A stretch of 64,000 bases of DNA from Datisca glomerata (GCA_003255025.1 QANY01002498.1:434001-498000), one strand, 5' to 3'. Positions 21,747 through 32,701 are shown, counted from the stretch's first letter. Numbers and translations are program-made. The notes: generated by a model from the letters alone, not told the origin.

Positions 21747-21820
21747 AGCGGGGTAGAAGAATTGGTCGACTCATCAGGCCCATGACCTGAAGACTGCAGG
21801 TTCGAATCTTGTCCCCGCTT
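21747..21820 (+). tRNA. trnfM: trnfM-CAU (initiator tRNA-Met), with unusual positions
   Basis: A 74-nt cloverleaf: acceptor AGCGGGG pairs with CCCCGCT. The anticodon stem TCAGG/CCTGA holds loop CCCATGA with CAT at 21781-21783. The T arm is GCAGG TTCGAAT CTTGT, with one G-T pair. Two sites differ from the usual plant mitochondrial initiator. Position 33, almost always U, is C (21780). Position 72 is T, so A1 pairs with U72 and the usual end mismatch of initiator tRNAs is lost. C33 could be repaired by C-to-U editing if the gene is expressed in mitochondria. Otherwise it marks decay. Confidence 0.85.
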
Positions 21821-22360
21821 AATCACTTGAGATTAATTTTTTTGTATTGATGGTACTTGACAAGCAAGCTCTGAGAGAATAATCTCTTTCTTATTTCTAC
21901 CTTTCTTTCCCATAACCAGACGTCAAAGGCAAATAAAAATTTTCACTTTGAATTCTCAACTCTTGTTGTCAAAAGGTCAAATTTTGAATATCGGAAGATT
22001 ATCCGCCAGATAGTAATGCTCAAATTTTAACTCTCAACAACCCTTCCAAATTCCAGACATGCAGAAAATGATCAAACAATGCAAGAAGCTCTTGGGGTGG
22101 TAGTGCGGATGCACTAAGCGACGAAAGCAAAGAAAGAATCAAGCTAGGGAGCTAGAGAACACTTGAGATTTACTAAAGGCCTCCTTAAGAGCTTCTAACG
22201 CTTTGTAAGTAGGCAGGCCAGGTCCAACCCTTTAAAGTTGTTCTTCTCATCTTTCAGAGAAAGGAGCTAACTCATCTTGCTTGAATTCTGCTTGTTTTCA
22301 TTGTAGATCCAAGGATCTACCATAGCGTAAGATAGAGCGCACTGCGCCCCCCCCGCCCGA
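21821..22360. other. no recognised gene; contains repeat R8a
   Basis: 22125-22206 recurs directly at 24097-24178. Nothing else recognised. A C-rich run (22347-22358) sits at the nad2 border. Confidence 0.5.
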
Positions 22361-22510
22361 TCAATCTTTTTTTAGCGGTTTCCCCAAAGATCTTTATCAT
22401 TAATGAAACTTTCATTTTTCTCATTTATGGAGTTGTATTTAGTACCTCTAAGAAAGATGATTATCTACCTTTAGTCAGTAATGTCAGTTGGCTTGGATTA
22501 CTTAGTGTTG
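22361..22510 (+). pseudogene. nad2: nad2 exon 1 fragment (NADH dehydrogenase subunit 2)
   Basis: Codons for LAVSPKIFIINETF, then FLIYGVVFSTSKKDDY, LPLVSNVSWLGLLSV fill almost all of nad2 exon 1. The ATG that should precede TTCAATC is absent: the sequence upstream is a C-rich run ending CCCGA. After 22510 comes GCGCGCCTAGGAGGG, which may be the start of the group II intron. I saw no later exon in the window. Nad2 is normally split by cis- and trans-spliced introns, so this exon alone cannot be functional. Confidence 0.88.
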
Positions 22511-23265
22511 CGCGCCTAGGAGGGTAGTGCGCTTTGGGATGCGGAGGAGCTATTATCGCCCAGCTCCCTAACCTAATGTGGCCTTGCCAGCATTTATTAC
22601 GATTTGGGTGTTGTTGCCCAAGAGAAAGAGGTTCCAGGCCAGTGAAATGTGGAATTCCCGTCCACTACTTCTATGCATGGCTGGACCAGTCTTTTCCTAA
22701 GCTGTATATGAGATTGCCTCTTCCGCACCTGGGAAAGCTGAAAGATTATGCCCCGAAGATGCTTGCAATTTAGAATATTGAAGCTGAGAAGTTCGATGCA
22801 AAGATTTCCAGGCTCTTTATTTATCATTCGATGATCTACGTGGCGGCCCTACAGTATTTACTAAACTTCAGTATCTTGAACCCTTCCAACAGAGCTACAT
22901 CTAGATGTCGGTAAAAATCCTTGAATCTCAGTTTGCTCCCGTTATTGGTATGCTCTACTGCAGCTTGTATCATTGCCTCAATCTCCTTCTTTCCGAGAGG
23001 CTTCCCTATCTTTTTTATCCAGCTAGCTTTTCCCCGTGGTACTCAAATTCTATTTATGAGAGCTCCTTCGGCTCGGCTATTTTTTTAAGGTAAGGTGGGA
23101 CCTTAAGCATTATCAATAAAAATTCCTATCTATAAAGAATTGAGTTAAAGAGGGAACAAGTCCCACAGAGAGATGATAAGTGGGAGAAAGAGTGAAATTT
23201 TGATCTCTTCTGGAATGGAAGACCTCCCATCCACTGACTACATGACTTCAGCCTAACACCCATTG
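22511..23265. other. no recognised gene; possible nad2 intron start
   Basis: The first 20 to 50 bases may be nad2 intron 1. The frames at 22534-22773 plus and 22597-22827 minus overlap each other and are unrecognised. Confidence 0.35.
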
Positions 23266-23427
23266 TAGTACTCTTAGAAAGAGAGAATCTCACCACGTGA
23301 ACATAAGATTAAGTTACGAATGTCACTCCCAAGGGATCAACCACTATTCTAAATATAGTAAGGCGGAGAACAGTTGTTCATTGGAGCGCTGGAGTGCGGA
23401 GGTTGTTCCCATCATTGAAGTCAGAGT
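23266..23427 (+). repeat. repeat R27, copy a (direct, with 61878-62040)
   Basis: About 160 bp is shared with 61878-62040. The first about 45 bp also match 51522-51564 in inverse orientation. Confidence 0.85.
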
Positions 23428-23904
23428 GTAGGACTGAGCGTTCTGAATGAGAAAGACAAAAAAATTTATACTTTCTCTAGAAGATTTGCTCGGGGCTGTT
23501 CACTTGCACTTGGTCACCTGCTATCTTGAATGAAGCCTCTTTACTTGCTAGGGCAGTAGTGGTCTCTTCTAAGAGAGCGCTTCGCGAAATAATCGTGTGG
23601 CGTAGTGAAAGGTTTCCTGTTGGGGTTTCCACCCCCCCCCCTGTCTTCACCTATTGTGGAAGAGGGGAGGTGAGTTGAGTATAAAGTCTCTCTCTCGCGC
23701 CTTTCTTCAGCTTTTTCCTGTTCGTCTATTTGGGACGGGGCAGGCAGCCCACATACATTAAGAGAAGAAGAGAGGGGGTTCCTTGATATTAAGGCGTCAA
23801 GGCGGTCGAAGAAGGCCACAAGTGGAAGCAACCGATGCTTTAGTCATTTAGTTGACTCCTTGCTGCCAGTTTGTGCTTGCTGTCATGCTGGCAAAAGTAG
23901 GGGT

Positions 23905-23916
<12 letters not shown>
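23428..23916. other. no recognised gene
   Basis: Minus-strand frame 23541-23831 is low complexity in parts and spans a C9-10 run. It is not recognised. Confidence 0.45.
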
Positions 23917-23948
<32 letters not shown>

Positions 23949-23989
23949 ATCGTATGAAGTGATACTCTAACTGCTGAGTCAAGTCAGAG
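23917..23989 (-). pseudogene. trnM: trnM-CAU relic (plastid-derived elongator tRNA-Met)
   Basis: The minus strand matches plastid trnM-CAU, common in angiosperm mitochondria. It has a D arm (GACTCAGCAGTTAGAGTA), an anticodon loop TTCATAC and an intact T arm (ATTGG TTCAAAT CCAAT), with 3' AGTAGGTA. The 5' acceptor strand no longer pairs well with it. The anticodon stem (ATCAC against GATGA) has at least three mismatches. A degenerate, probably non-functional copy. Confidence 0.8.
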
Positions 23990-24345
23990 AAAATAGACCC
24001 CTATAAGATAAGAGAAAGCCGTGCAACCAGAGTTCCCCTTACTATACAAGGGGGAGATCTTAGCGTGCTAGTCACTGCTTCATTTCGTATAGTGAGAAGC
24101 AAAGAAAGAATCAAGCTAGGGAGCTAGGGAACACTCCAGATTTACTAAAGGCCTCCTTAAGGGCTTTTAATGCTTTTGTCTTTGTCCTTTGGGTTCTTGG
24201 GGACTTAATCTCCTCATTATCCTACTGAGAGCTTCTCTTTATTTCTCCTTCAAGCACTTAGGGGACTTTTTTCCTTCCTTAAGTCCAGGATACAAAAACA
24301 ATTCCTCCCCACTAAAAAGAGCGATTGAGAGTGGAGTAGGCTAAG
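23990..24345. other. repeat-filled, no gene
   Basis: Contains R8b (24097-24178, direct copy of 22125-22206) and R29b (24257-24323, direct copy of 18119-18185). Confidence 0.75.
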
Positions 24346-24487
24346 GCGCCTTTACTAATATTATAGAAGGCCCTTCTTTCTTAAAGTCAAGTTTCTCGCT
24401 TCTTGCTTTGGAAAGATTGCAGGGTGTTTAGGCTTGACTAAGAGAATATATAGGGCTTTTACCATTTAGTATTGCTTTGGCTTCACC
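24346..24487 (+). repeat. repeat R9, copy b
   Basis: Direct copy of 4728-4869. It runs straight into an rrn26 fragment. Confidence 0.85.
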
Positions 24488-24582
24488 ATCTAGCCATTGG
24501 TACTCCGCATCTTCACGAAGAATTCAATTTCACCGGGTCCATGTCAGAGACAGCGGGGCAGTCGTTACACCATTCGTGCAGG
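24485..24582 (-). pseudogene. rrn26: rrn26 fragment
   Basis: About 98 bp of 26S rRNA, homologous to about 14736-14830. It contains the antisense of the GGTGTAACGACTGCCCCGCTG region. It joins the ccmFN piece at a shared GCAG, which suggests end joining at microhomology. Confidence 0.88.
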
Positions 24583-24641
24583 AACCACTTGCAGAATCAA
24601 ATCATGTTCCACAAGATCTTATACCAGCTATACATTTTCTA
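24582..24641 (+). pseudogene. ccmFN: ccmFN fragment (cytochrome c maturation)
   Basis: About 19 codons, EPLAESNHVPQDLIPAIHF, match a segment of ccmFN, a heme lyase subunit of the cytochrome c maturation system. Flanks are unrelated. Two other ccmFN pieces from different parts of the gene are at 31205-31460 and 38315-38418. Confidence 0.78.
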
Positions 24642-24701
24642 TCCCATATACGGAAAAAGTATTCACATTTTTTGAAAATGGTTCAGTAAATGATAGTTTC
24701 A

Positions 24702-24714
24702 TGGTATTAGAGCC
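24702..24714 (+). other. LTR-retroelement primer-binding-site-like word
   Basis: TGGTATTAGAGCC differs by one transition (C to T) from the canonical TGGTATCAGAGC site complementary to initiator-Met tRNA. Copia integrase remnants lie 250 bp away on the other strand. The LTR was not defined. Confidence 0.4.
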
Positions 24715-24822
24715 AACAAGAGAATTAGGGTGCTGAAACAATAACTCAAAACCTTCTTGCACAGAAAGAAAAAGGAAGGTCTTGTCTTCAAAGGGGACCA
24801 GGTCAGTCATAGCTTCTTTGAT

Positions 24823-24903
24823 CAAGGTGAAAACTTCAAATTGGGAGGGCGATCCTCCCGGTGAACTGACCGGTACCGACACAGGTGAACAAGTAGAGTA
24901 TAG
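24823..24903 (+). pseudogene. rrn26: rrn26 fragment
   Basis: About 80 bp in sense orientation, homologous to the antisense of about 15140-15237, including GGGAGGGCGATCCTCCCGG and AGGTGAACAAGTAGAGTAT. It lacks 10-15 bases present in the larger rrn26 block. It faces the other small rrn26 piece across the ccmFN/primer-site insert. Confidence 0.85.
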
Positions 24904-24960
24904 GAACCGAAAGGCGTGAGTGCAGTAGACATTTGAAAGACTATATTGAACTCAAATCTG

Positions 24961-25320
24961 TCATCTTTTCATCCCAGTTTCGAAATAGGTTGTGTGAGAC
25001 TCCAATCCTTCACTATATCCAACAAAGATAGACTCCAACGATTTTCTTTTGGGAAAACTTATTTTTTTGTGAAGCATCAATATGAGGAGAACAGAGACAT
25101 CCAAAGGCTTTGAAATAGGAAGAGCCTGAAATCTTTTGAAAAAGCTTTTGATAAGGGGAGTCACCAGCAATAGTCGACGTTGAGTAATGAATATGCACTA
25201 CTTTATGAAATGCTTTGGCCCATAGGTACTGAGAAACTTTGCTTGCATCAGTTTTTAGCAGTCTAAGTGATGTGCCTTTGTTTAAGGGGGCAAACAAGCA
25301 AGCCATTGATCATTAACTCA
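24961..25320 (-). pseudogene. Ty1-copia integrase C-terminal fragment
   Basis: The minus strand reads STSTIAGDSPYQKLFQK, then a spacer, then FKAFGCLCSPH, then a frameshift into IFVGYSEGLESHTTYF. This matches the copia pattern between integrase and reverse transcriptase (the SPYE..F...P.Y..LRVFGC.CYP and FLGYS..KGY motifs). About 110 codons in two frames. No catalytic DDE residues are included. Confidence 0.8.
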
Positions 25321-26712
25321 ATCGAAACTTGTTCCATTGCAATTATGGTTATAATTCTCACCTACTGAATCTCTTTACGTTCCCCAACACAAATGCAAAA
25401 AAACACAATGCAACTTTGCTGAAAGATGAATGCGGTATAAATTGGGGGTGGTGTTTATGGCGCACGGAGTGGCAGTGACTCACGTAAGTCGAGTGAGAAG
25501 GAGGACTTTCTCTCTCTCGCCCAACTCGCCCCCTTATAACGTAAGGCTTTGGCAGTGGAAGTAGGGAAGAAAGAACCTCGAAAAAAAAACCCGGCTTGGT
25601 AATTAACAAAGGGGAAGGAAGATCTTCACTCATTTCATTCAGTGCCTGCGATGAGGCGCAACCCACAACAAACAAAGGGGGAAAGCTTGCTTGTTGTAGC
25701 CCTTTTTTTATAGACTAGGCTTGGTAAGCGTAAGCTATTTTAGTAGGCTTGAGAAGGGTAGGCTCGTAGCTTCGTTTAGTGGAAGAGCCTGACTTTCTAT
25801 TATATTAGTAAAGCGCTAGTACCCAACATATGGACTTTGACGGAACAGGGGAATGGAATAAAATAAAGATGGTCACTCCTTTTAGGAACATGCCCTAATC
25901 TGCCGTCCAATCCACATACATTCATTCTACTCGGTAAATATGGCTTAGCCGCTCTCTGCCCGCCTCTCCTTTATTGATAGGCTTGATAGGCTAAGTAAGT
26001 ACTTCCATTGGCCAGTACTTCTCTTGTTAGGCTAGCTAGTAAGTAATGTAGACGTAGTTGGCAAGGCTTTTGGGCTAGTAGCTTATGAGTCAGAAGCCTA
26101 TTCTCTCTCCTTCTTTCGAGCCTAGGCTTCTATTGGATGTCCCTTAGTTTATATGTCCATCTTTTCCCTTAAACCTGAGTTTTCTCTCCCTCGAATAAGT
26201 GGAAATACATACACCACCGCCTTTAACAGGATTGCTAGTTGGCCCCCTTTTAGCGAGATCCCTTTCAAACATGAGTAGGAGACTGATAGTTGATAAAGTC
26301 GTTGACTTCTAAGTCGAAGTCGGCCGGCGAGCGAGTGGTTAGTGGCCAATATAAGACGCGTTAACGCTTTATTTTTCAATAAGGACGTCTTTAGGCTTGA
26401 CTAAGACTAAGAACATAGAAAGGGGTTTTCATCAGGGTGCGCAGGTTTGGAACCCTATACAAACAAGAGGCTAGCGCGCAATGGCTTTCTCTGATAGGGG
26501 TTCGCTTCTTCAAGCGGAGCTTGCTTCTTTTCATTTTGATAGGAGTAGTTGCTGCTAGTCAAAGTCGTAGCTTGCTGTCTACTAAATAAGCATTCATTGC
26601 CCGCTCGGCCTCCATCTTTAATCTTAAGTAAAGTGAAGTCAAATCAATGAAGTGAATAGCCCAACCTCTTTGTTTAAAGCTTTGCCAGGAAGCTTCTACT
26701 TGTTGAAGTTTT
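25321..26712. other. no recognised gene
   Basis: The longest frames (25358-25675 minus, 26149-26379 minus) are unrecognised. Confidence 0.5.
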
Positions 26713-26846
26713 GCTTCCCCTAATTCCAAAACACAACAATAGGACTTGCAACTATAGTATAGGAAAAAGCTTCTCTTTGATAGCGGTCATAGGGGGGTTA
26801 AGGATTTGATCGTAGATAGAGATTGAAACCAGTGCGGGGTAGGGGC
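26713..26846 (+). repeat. repeat R7, copy b
   Basis: Direct copy of 13345-13479, without the trnH fragment that follows copy a. Confidence 0.8.
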
Positions 26847-28170
26847 GAGAATGAATTCCTCAGCTATGTGAAAGCTTTGAATATTCGAGTGGCTGTCTAT
26901 GCAAGTGTTGAAAGTATTTTTATAGCCTATTCTTCACCATATTCTGGATCGAAGTAATCAGCAATTGGGGTTGTTTTTCGTTAGCGGCCTTGGTTCCACT
27001 CCTAGCTCAAAACGCTGCCAACTCCTTACTTTGATTTCAGGGGGTTAAGGTAGTTTACTTGCTGGGTGGGAGGTCTTTTTCTTTAACGTCAATCGTTTGG
27101 CTTACCAACATGAGTCTGTGTTCGGTGGTTGATAAGCTGCTAGTTGGTCTTTAGTTTAGGGCTTGTTATTTCCGTTCACTTTTCTCGACGAGGTGGAGGG
27201 TCATCGCATAAAGTCACCTATCTTCGTAGTTCTGAAGCCTAATATTCTTTGATTTTCTATAATACGAGATTGAATGAGGCTCACCTGAGACAAGAAGAAA
27301 AGGGTCAAAGCGTTCTGATAAGGGAAGAAGATACGTAAGCCTCTTTTGTCTCGAAAAAGGCCTTTCTTTTAGAATATATATTTTTGGTTATGATTGAATC
27401 GCTCGGAATGGCCGATTTTGCTAAATGAAAACGTGAGTTTTGAGTCTAAAGAGACTCGAGGTAACCATGAAAATGGATGCGCGTGAAGCAATCAAAGGGC
27501 TGCCCTACTTCTCTAGCCTACCGCGCAACGGCTTTCACGCTAGCACGCTCATCCCTTGCTTAGTTCTTCCATGAGGGAAGGAGCATAAATAATCATTCTA
27601 GAACTAAGATCGAAAATCCTACTTTAAAAGACACCTACACCTTCAAAGAAAGCCTATTTGAAGAGAGTTGTGACAGGTATAGTATCTACGCTCTTCTTTC
27701 TCTGATCTTTCAGAGTATATCTTTCCTTAGTCGAGTCAGATCCGCACCGCAGGTTAATCTCTCATTGTTTGGAGCTTGACTTTACTAATAAGGGCTCGCT
27801 GCCCCTATATCCTTCAAGCTTATGGACACTTCAAGCGAAGAATTCGAAAAACTATATGTATATAAGTCAATAAATATGAAAATAGAAAACTCTTTGAGAT
27901 CACTCCACTCTCTCTAGACAACGGATTTCTTCGATGTGTGTATCCTACTCTCATCTCAAAACCCAACCTCAAAAAAATAACATGCTTTCCCTTCATTTTT
28001 TTGTGCCCTTTGATTTAGTCCTTTTAAAAGACCTAACAGATCCCCTAAGGCCTCTCTAACTACCTCATAGATAGCATCCATAAGACACTGAACTAGCCTA
28101 GAAATGGATGCATCTTTTTGCTATCTCTCACGACATTTCGGTCCCTAGTTTGACTATAAAATGGGAAGGT
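26847..28170. other. no recognised gene
   Basis: No frame of useful length and no RNA recognised. Confidence 0.5.
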
Positions 28171-28283
28171 CACAAGTAGTCCCCAATGTAATATGACTTG
28201 TTAAGACCTTCAAGGATGATGAGTCGAATCTTGTTTATAAATCCACCTCCTCTAGCTGTAAGGCGTTGTCGGTACATCGTCCA
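28171..28283 (+). repeat. repeat R11, copy a (direct, with 33882-33993)
   Basis: About 112 bp is shared with 33882-33993, differing by a handful of transitions. Confidence 0.85.
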
Positions 28284-28335
28284 CCCTATCTTTCTCTTTT
28301 GATTTTGATTTAAGCAATTTTACCTGACCCTAGTT

Positions 28336-28710
28336 TTGACTCACCCTCTTACCCCTATTAAGTTAGACTTGCTACACCTATAAATCTATGATATGAGAAG
28401 TTTCTACAGCATTAAGAATGATTCCTTTCATCAGTGATGTCACTATCATTGCTAAGGCTCTGACCCTTCCTTCCGTTCTTCTTTTTTCCATTCTGGCCTG
28501 GGAAAAGCAGCGAACTCTAGAAGCTAGGGCGTTGTTCACCTTTGGACACGAACACTATTCCGTTCTCAGCGAAAACCCGCCTTCCTTAGAGATTGAACAT
28601 CGACTTATCTTATTACCGTTCAATCTAAGACAACGTTGATAGCTTGTAGTGAACAGCCCCCTTATGAAACCAACCGAAAGAAGCCTTTGGTACTTAATTA
28701 AGTAGTTAAG
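28336..28710 (+). repeat. repeat R10, full unit
   Basis: 28336-28493 matches 5918-6075. 28502-28710 matches 9585-9794. The final about 70 bp are found inverted at 30340-30410. A 73-aa frame (28418-28639) bridges the two segments and contains EARALFTFGHEHYSV. I do not recognise it. Confidence 0.85.
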
Positions 28711-29360
28711 TTTTGGAACCCTTGCAACTATGATAGAAAGTTATTTTCTTGTTGCCATACCCTTCGCCTTTCTTTTGAATCAAAGTAGATCACGACTGTT
28801 GTATTTTAAGTATGCTCTTTCTGAGAAGAAGAGCACATCTACCTTGAAGACCTTCTGGAAAGTCGCCTATGGAAAGAGCATACCCAACCAATATGAGCCT
28901 GTCCGAGACTTTCCATTTCCCATGGAAGAGAGTTTCCCTACGTATTGATTCATTACCGACTGAGCAGGAAATGCTTGATTATCTTCTTTCTCTCCAAGCA
29001 ATGAACCGTGATTGTCAAGTGCCCACATATATAGAGTCAAATATGAAGGCCATCTTTCGTTGTTCTCCCTGGGCATTTTTGATATGACGGAAGAGGACCG
29101 GCTCTTCGATTTCATGAAGGGGCTCGAACCTATGCCAAAATGTCCAAGACTTAGGGGTGAAACAGGCAGCTAGCCTGCTAGATTGAAAGTACTTAACCAA
29201 TGGGAGTTGAGACCAAGCCAAGGGCAAGGGCCTAAAGTCTCGAAAAGGCAAGGACTCCAAGAAGAAGCCAAGCCTGAGGCCAAGAAAAGCGAGCTAAAGC
29301 TAAGGAGCCAAGCGGACCGAGAAGAAAGAAGGTTCAAATCACACTTTTAGCTTGCTAGAA
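28711..29360. other. no recognised gene
   Basis: Frames at 28730-28948 plus, 28869-29087 plus and 28867-29260 minus overlap. None is recognised. Confidence 0.45.
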
Positions 29361-29486
29361 GCTAGGCTCAGGGATTGCAGTCAGCCGCTTCCCCTGTAGT
29401 CGTCAGCTCGTTCTTGACAGATTTGATCAGGTGTTCATAATCTGGAGTAAAAGGATTCGAACCTTTGAATGCCGGTACTAAAAACC
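29361..29486 (+). repeat. repeat R25, copy a (direct, with 40388-40511)
   Basis: About 125 bp is shared with 40388-40511. It includes the 3' two thirds of trnQ. The copies differ by transitions, including the base that sets the trnQ anticodon. Confidence 0.85.
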
Positions 29487-29513
29487 GATGCCTTACCACT
29501 TGGCTATACTCCA
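29442..29513 (-). tRNA. trnQ: trnQ-like tRNA with anticodon UUA
   Basis: A 72-nt cloverleaf on the minus strand. Acceptor TGGAGTA/TACTCCA pairs fully, with discriminator G. The D arm is normal (GCCAAGTGGTAAGGC). The anticodon stem TCGGT/ACCGG has one G-T pair, and the T arm is AAAGG TTCGAAT CCTTT. The body is that of plant mitochondrial tRNA-Gln, whose anticodon is UUG. Here the loop is TTTTAGT, so the anticodon (29479-29481) is UUA, complementary to the stop codon UAA. The change is a single G-to-A at position 36. The truncated copy at 40469-40511 keeps the normal UUG. Either this is a decayed gene or, if expressed and charged, an ochre suppressor. Confidence 0.85.
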
Positions 29514-31204
29514 TATGACCTTGTTTTAGACTGTAGAATGGGGAGGGGGAATGGAGAAGCAGGGCTCGAAGAACGAGCTGAGCCGTGCAAGAACGCGGGG
29601 ATATAGCAAGTAAGCAGCAAGATTCTCCCTTTAAGACCGACTACAACAAGCTTGTGACTCTAATAGAAACAAACGGTAAGCTCTCTCCTCTATTTGCTTG
29701 CAATGCTATACCTATAAAAGTTGGCAAACGCTTCTATAACCTTAGACTCGTTACGCTCTTCAACTGAACTCGTTGGCTCTGCGTCCACCGATAGAATATG
29801 GAGCGTCAGCGACCGCGAAGGATACAGAGTGTTTAGGCTAATGGTACTACTAGTCAACTACACTCGCAGACTATTTATGCGCTGGCTGAACTTGCTTCAT
29901 AGACAAGGCTCATTCCATAGCATGCTTTTGACGAAGCCGGGGCCCGATTCCCTTGACCCCGAAATCTAGTTTTTATTCAAATCCCGACTCAACCCCTCAC
30001 CCTGCCTGTACCACAACCACTCATTATCCCTTACCAACCACCTTCCGTCTACAATCTTGATAAAGTCCCTTGGAATTAAGAAAAAAGATACGGAGAAGAG
30101 AGAAAGGGAAGATTGTGAGAAGATTGGGAACATGACTTGCTCTGGCAGATGTTTTAAGCCAGAAAACCTGAGAACAGATGGAGCTTTAACTTGAAATTGT
30201 GAAAAGAAAGAACAAAATGAGATTGAAATTCCACTTGGCATCTTTGGCTGGAAATAAAATTGACATGTCTGAATTCTACAGAATTGGCCAAAGAGCTTTC
30301 TCAAAGATCCCTTTCACTAATGAAGAAGGCTGAAGAAGAACTACTTAATTAAGTACCAAAGGCTTCTTTTGGTTGGTTTCATAAGGGGGCTGTTCACTAC
30401 AAGCTATCACTCCCGCAATGGCATCGAAGATGAAATATAGAGTCCCTATATCCTTGTGGTTAGTGGAGAACAGCCATCGGACCGGATTTGTCATAAAATT
30501 GAGATATTTCATTCCCCTCTCTAAGGATCGCTTTGTTCCTTACTCCACTCACTACCTTTTATCGTTAATGGATAAAGAAAGGCCATCAAAGAGCTCGATA
30601 CCAAAGAGGCACATCTATGGAATCATGCACTATTAGGTTCCGATTGTCGACAAAAAAACCACCTAAGTTCTTTTTTCCTTCCTCTTCCCATTCTGACTTC
30701 TGTAGGTTTCCCGGTAATAAGGGGATCTGTGAGAACTCTTACCCATATCTTACCATTTCTTCGAAATTGTCCGCTCATAGCACGATGGAATTGTCCAATT
30801 ATAGCCCGACGCACGCTTCAATGGCTCAATATGAAAGATGATCATCTCTACAAAAAACTTTCCTATATTTTGACTAAGTACCTGATTCATCATCCTCATA
30901 AATGTGCTAGGCGCATTCGAGAGCCCTATTTGATCTAGTAAGTGAAAGGCCTATAATGGTATGAATGTTTTGAAAGATGAAAGGGGTAACCCCCCATGAA
31001 AAACATGAAGAGATAGCTGAGTTTGCTGTTAACTACTGAATATAGGATAGAGATCAAGGAGGAAATCTGGCCAAGGAGAGTACTCTAAGAAGATTCTAAA
31101 AGGTGGTTGAGCAGCCCCATCTCATTAAAGAAGTTGATAAAATGCTTGGAAGCTTCTTGTGGAAAGGAACTGAAAATTAGAAGAGCTTTCTCCTGGTTAG
31201 CTGA
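29514..31204. other. no recognised gene; contains inverted R10 piece
   Basis: 30340-30410 is the inverted end of R10. Frames at 29966-30304 minus, 30418-30636 plus, 30617-30841 plus and 30729-30938 plus are unrecognised. Confidence 0.45.
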
Positions 31205-31460
31205 GAAACTCTTTTTTATTCCTTTGTTTCGAACTTCGTGAAGAACTCCATTCTATCTCTCCCTCGTTACGAACAAAAAGTGGGGTTGCGCCCCAGTTGT
31301 ACACTCCTTTCGTTCTACAAACCCTTATTGATTCTGAACTTCGTTCGCGAACGAACCAGACTTATGATGGGCTAGCCCTTTTTTATGAGCTGCTTTACCC
31401 TGAAAGGAAAATGAGCTTTTCCCCTCTAGGCGCTAGGCGTGAACCAGAGGGGAAAGTCAG
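31205..31460 (+). pseudogene. ccmFN: ccmFN fragment (cytochrome c maturation)
   Basis: Codons for VSNFVKNSILSLPRYEQK, then a one-base deletion in an A run near 31273, then QLYTPFVLQTLIDSELRSR, DGLALFYELLYPERKMSF and PLGARR. This matches the soluble loop of ccmFN between early membrane helices. Both ends break off. The protein is a heme lyase component in the inner membrane. This piece retains none of the WWD-type heme motif. Confidence 0.88.
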
Positions 31461-32701
31461 GAACCGTCGGTTACCTTTTGAATCAAGGAATGGAATGACT
31501 TGGCCTACGTACATTATATCTACCCCCTTTTTAAAAAAGTTGATTTCAATCTAACTAAAGAAATGAAAGCATAACTCTTTGCTTGTTGTCCTCTTACTCT
31601 TTTAGCCTGCCTTGTGGAGGTCTCTCGGGTGTCTACGGTGGATCCGATCAGTCTCGTGATGAAGAGAATTTCTGATCTTCCACTAAGAAAGGTATCGTCA
31701 CCATAACTCAATTTGCCATTGGATATATAGTCTGAAAAGATGGATTCAAAAGAGACTCGGATCAATTACTGGAAATTATGGAAATGGTGACTCCAATAAC
31801 GACCGTTGTCCGGTCCTTTCTAGGAGTTTTGACTGATAAAGATTGATTAACCATTTAGCCAAAGATGCACATCCTTAAGAGTCATTGCTCAAGAAGAGCC
31901 TTCAAAACTTGATTATCCCACTCTACCAAGCGCTTCGTTGTAGCCAAGCTTACTGCTCGCCTATTGGCTAGAGCCAAGCTTCAACCGCGACTGTTCGTCG
32001 CTTCTGGCCGCCTTATTCCGTCACCCGAGATCCAAGTCAGCACCGGCAAATAGCTCTTTCTTCCTCGCGCCGGCTTGGAAGCAAGCTACCAGTCACCTAT
32101 CTCACCCATTTCTCTAATTAGAAGCTCAGCTTCCAAAGCACCTTCCTTCAGCTAGGTGAGCCTTCACTATATGGGGGGAGCTAAGCCTAGAGAGGCGGAA
32201 GCGGCAAATCGTTGTATGTAGCACAAGGTAAGGGTATTTATGCAAAGATAATCAAGCCTAAATAGAATGGGTCTAGCCAAGTATGGGATAGCAGTTCTAT
32301 TAGGCTTCCCCACCATGTCGATGGGCGCCCCGACCGCTACTTGAGGTATGGTAGCATAAGTCGTTTCCAGTGAAGGGGTGAGCAGTTCTCGAGGATCTGC
32401 CACCTCGAGGCCTGAATTGTTTGGAGTAGTAGAATATGGTTGATGATTTTGTGTTAAGAAATGGGCATAACCATAGGAAAAGGAATCATCACTAGTGTTT
32501 GTTTAGGTGTCGTAGATTGCTTGTCAAAGTTTCCATAACAGGGTGGCACTACACCATAAGGATGAGAAATCTTATTAAACCAATCCTATACGCTAGCGCT
32601 TCCCGTTCTTTCTATTATCCCATTTCATTTCAGGATAGGCGGCTAATACTAATCTAATAATTGAAGTAGTCGTCATCTGACCAATTGGCTCGGACACCAG
32701 A
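31461..32701. other. no recognised gene; contains repeat R19a
   Basis: A minus-strand frame (31520-31765) has a VDTRE...RQAKRV stretch faintly like a later part of ccmFN. I do not call it. Confidence 0.4.
31923..32071 (-). repeat. repeat R19, copy a (inverted, with 43198-43332)
   Basis: About 135-150 bp matches 43198-43332 in inverse orientation, with an extra about 15 bp here. The other copy lies immediately 5' of a group II domain V, so this is probably a piece of the same former intron. Confidence 0.75.

Noticed and set aside
31520..31765. Possible further ccmFN piece on the minus strand
   Set aside because: Only a short VDTRE...RQAKRV resemblance with a mid-motif insertion. Too weak to call.
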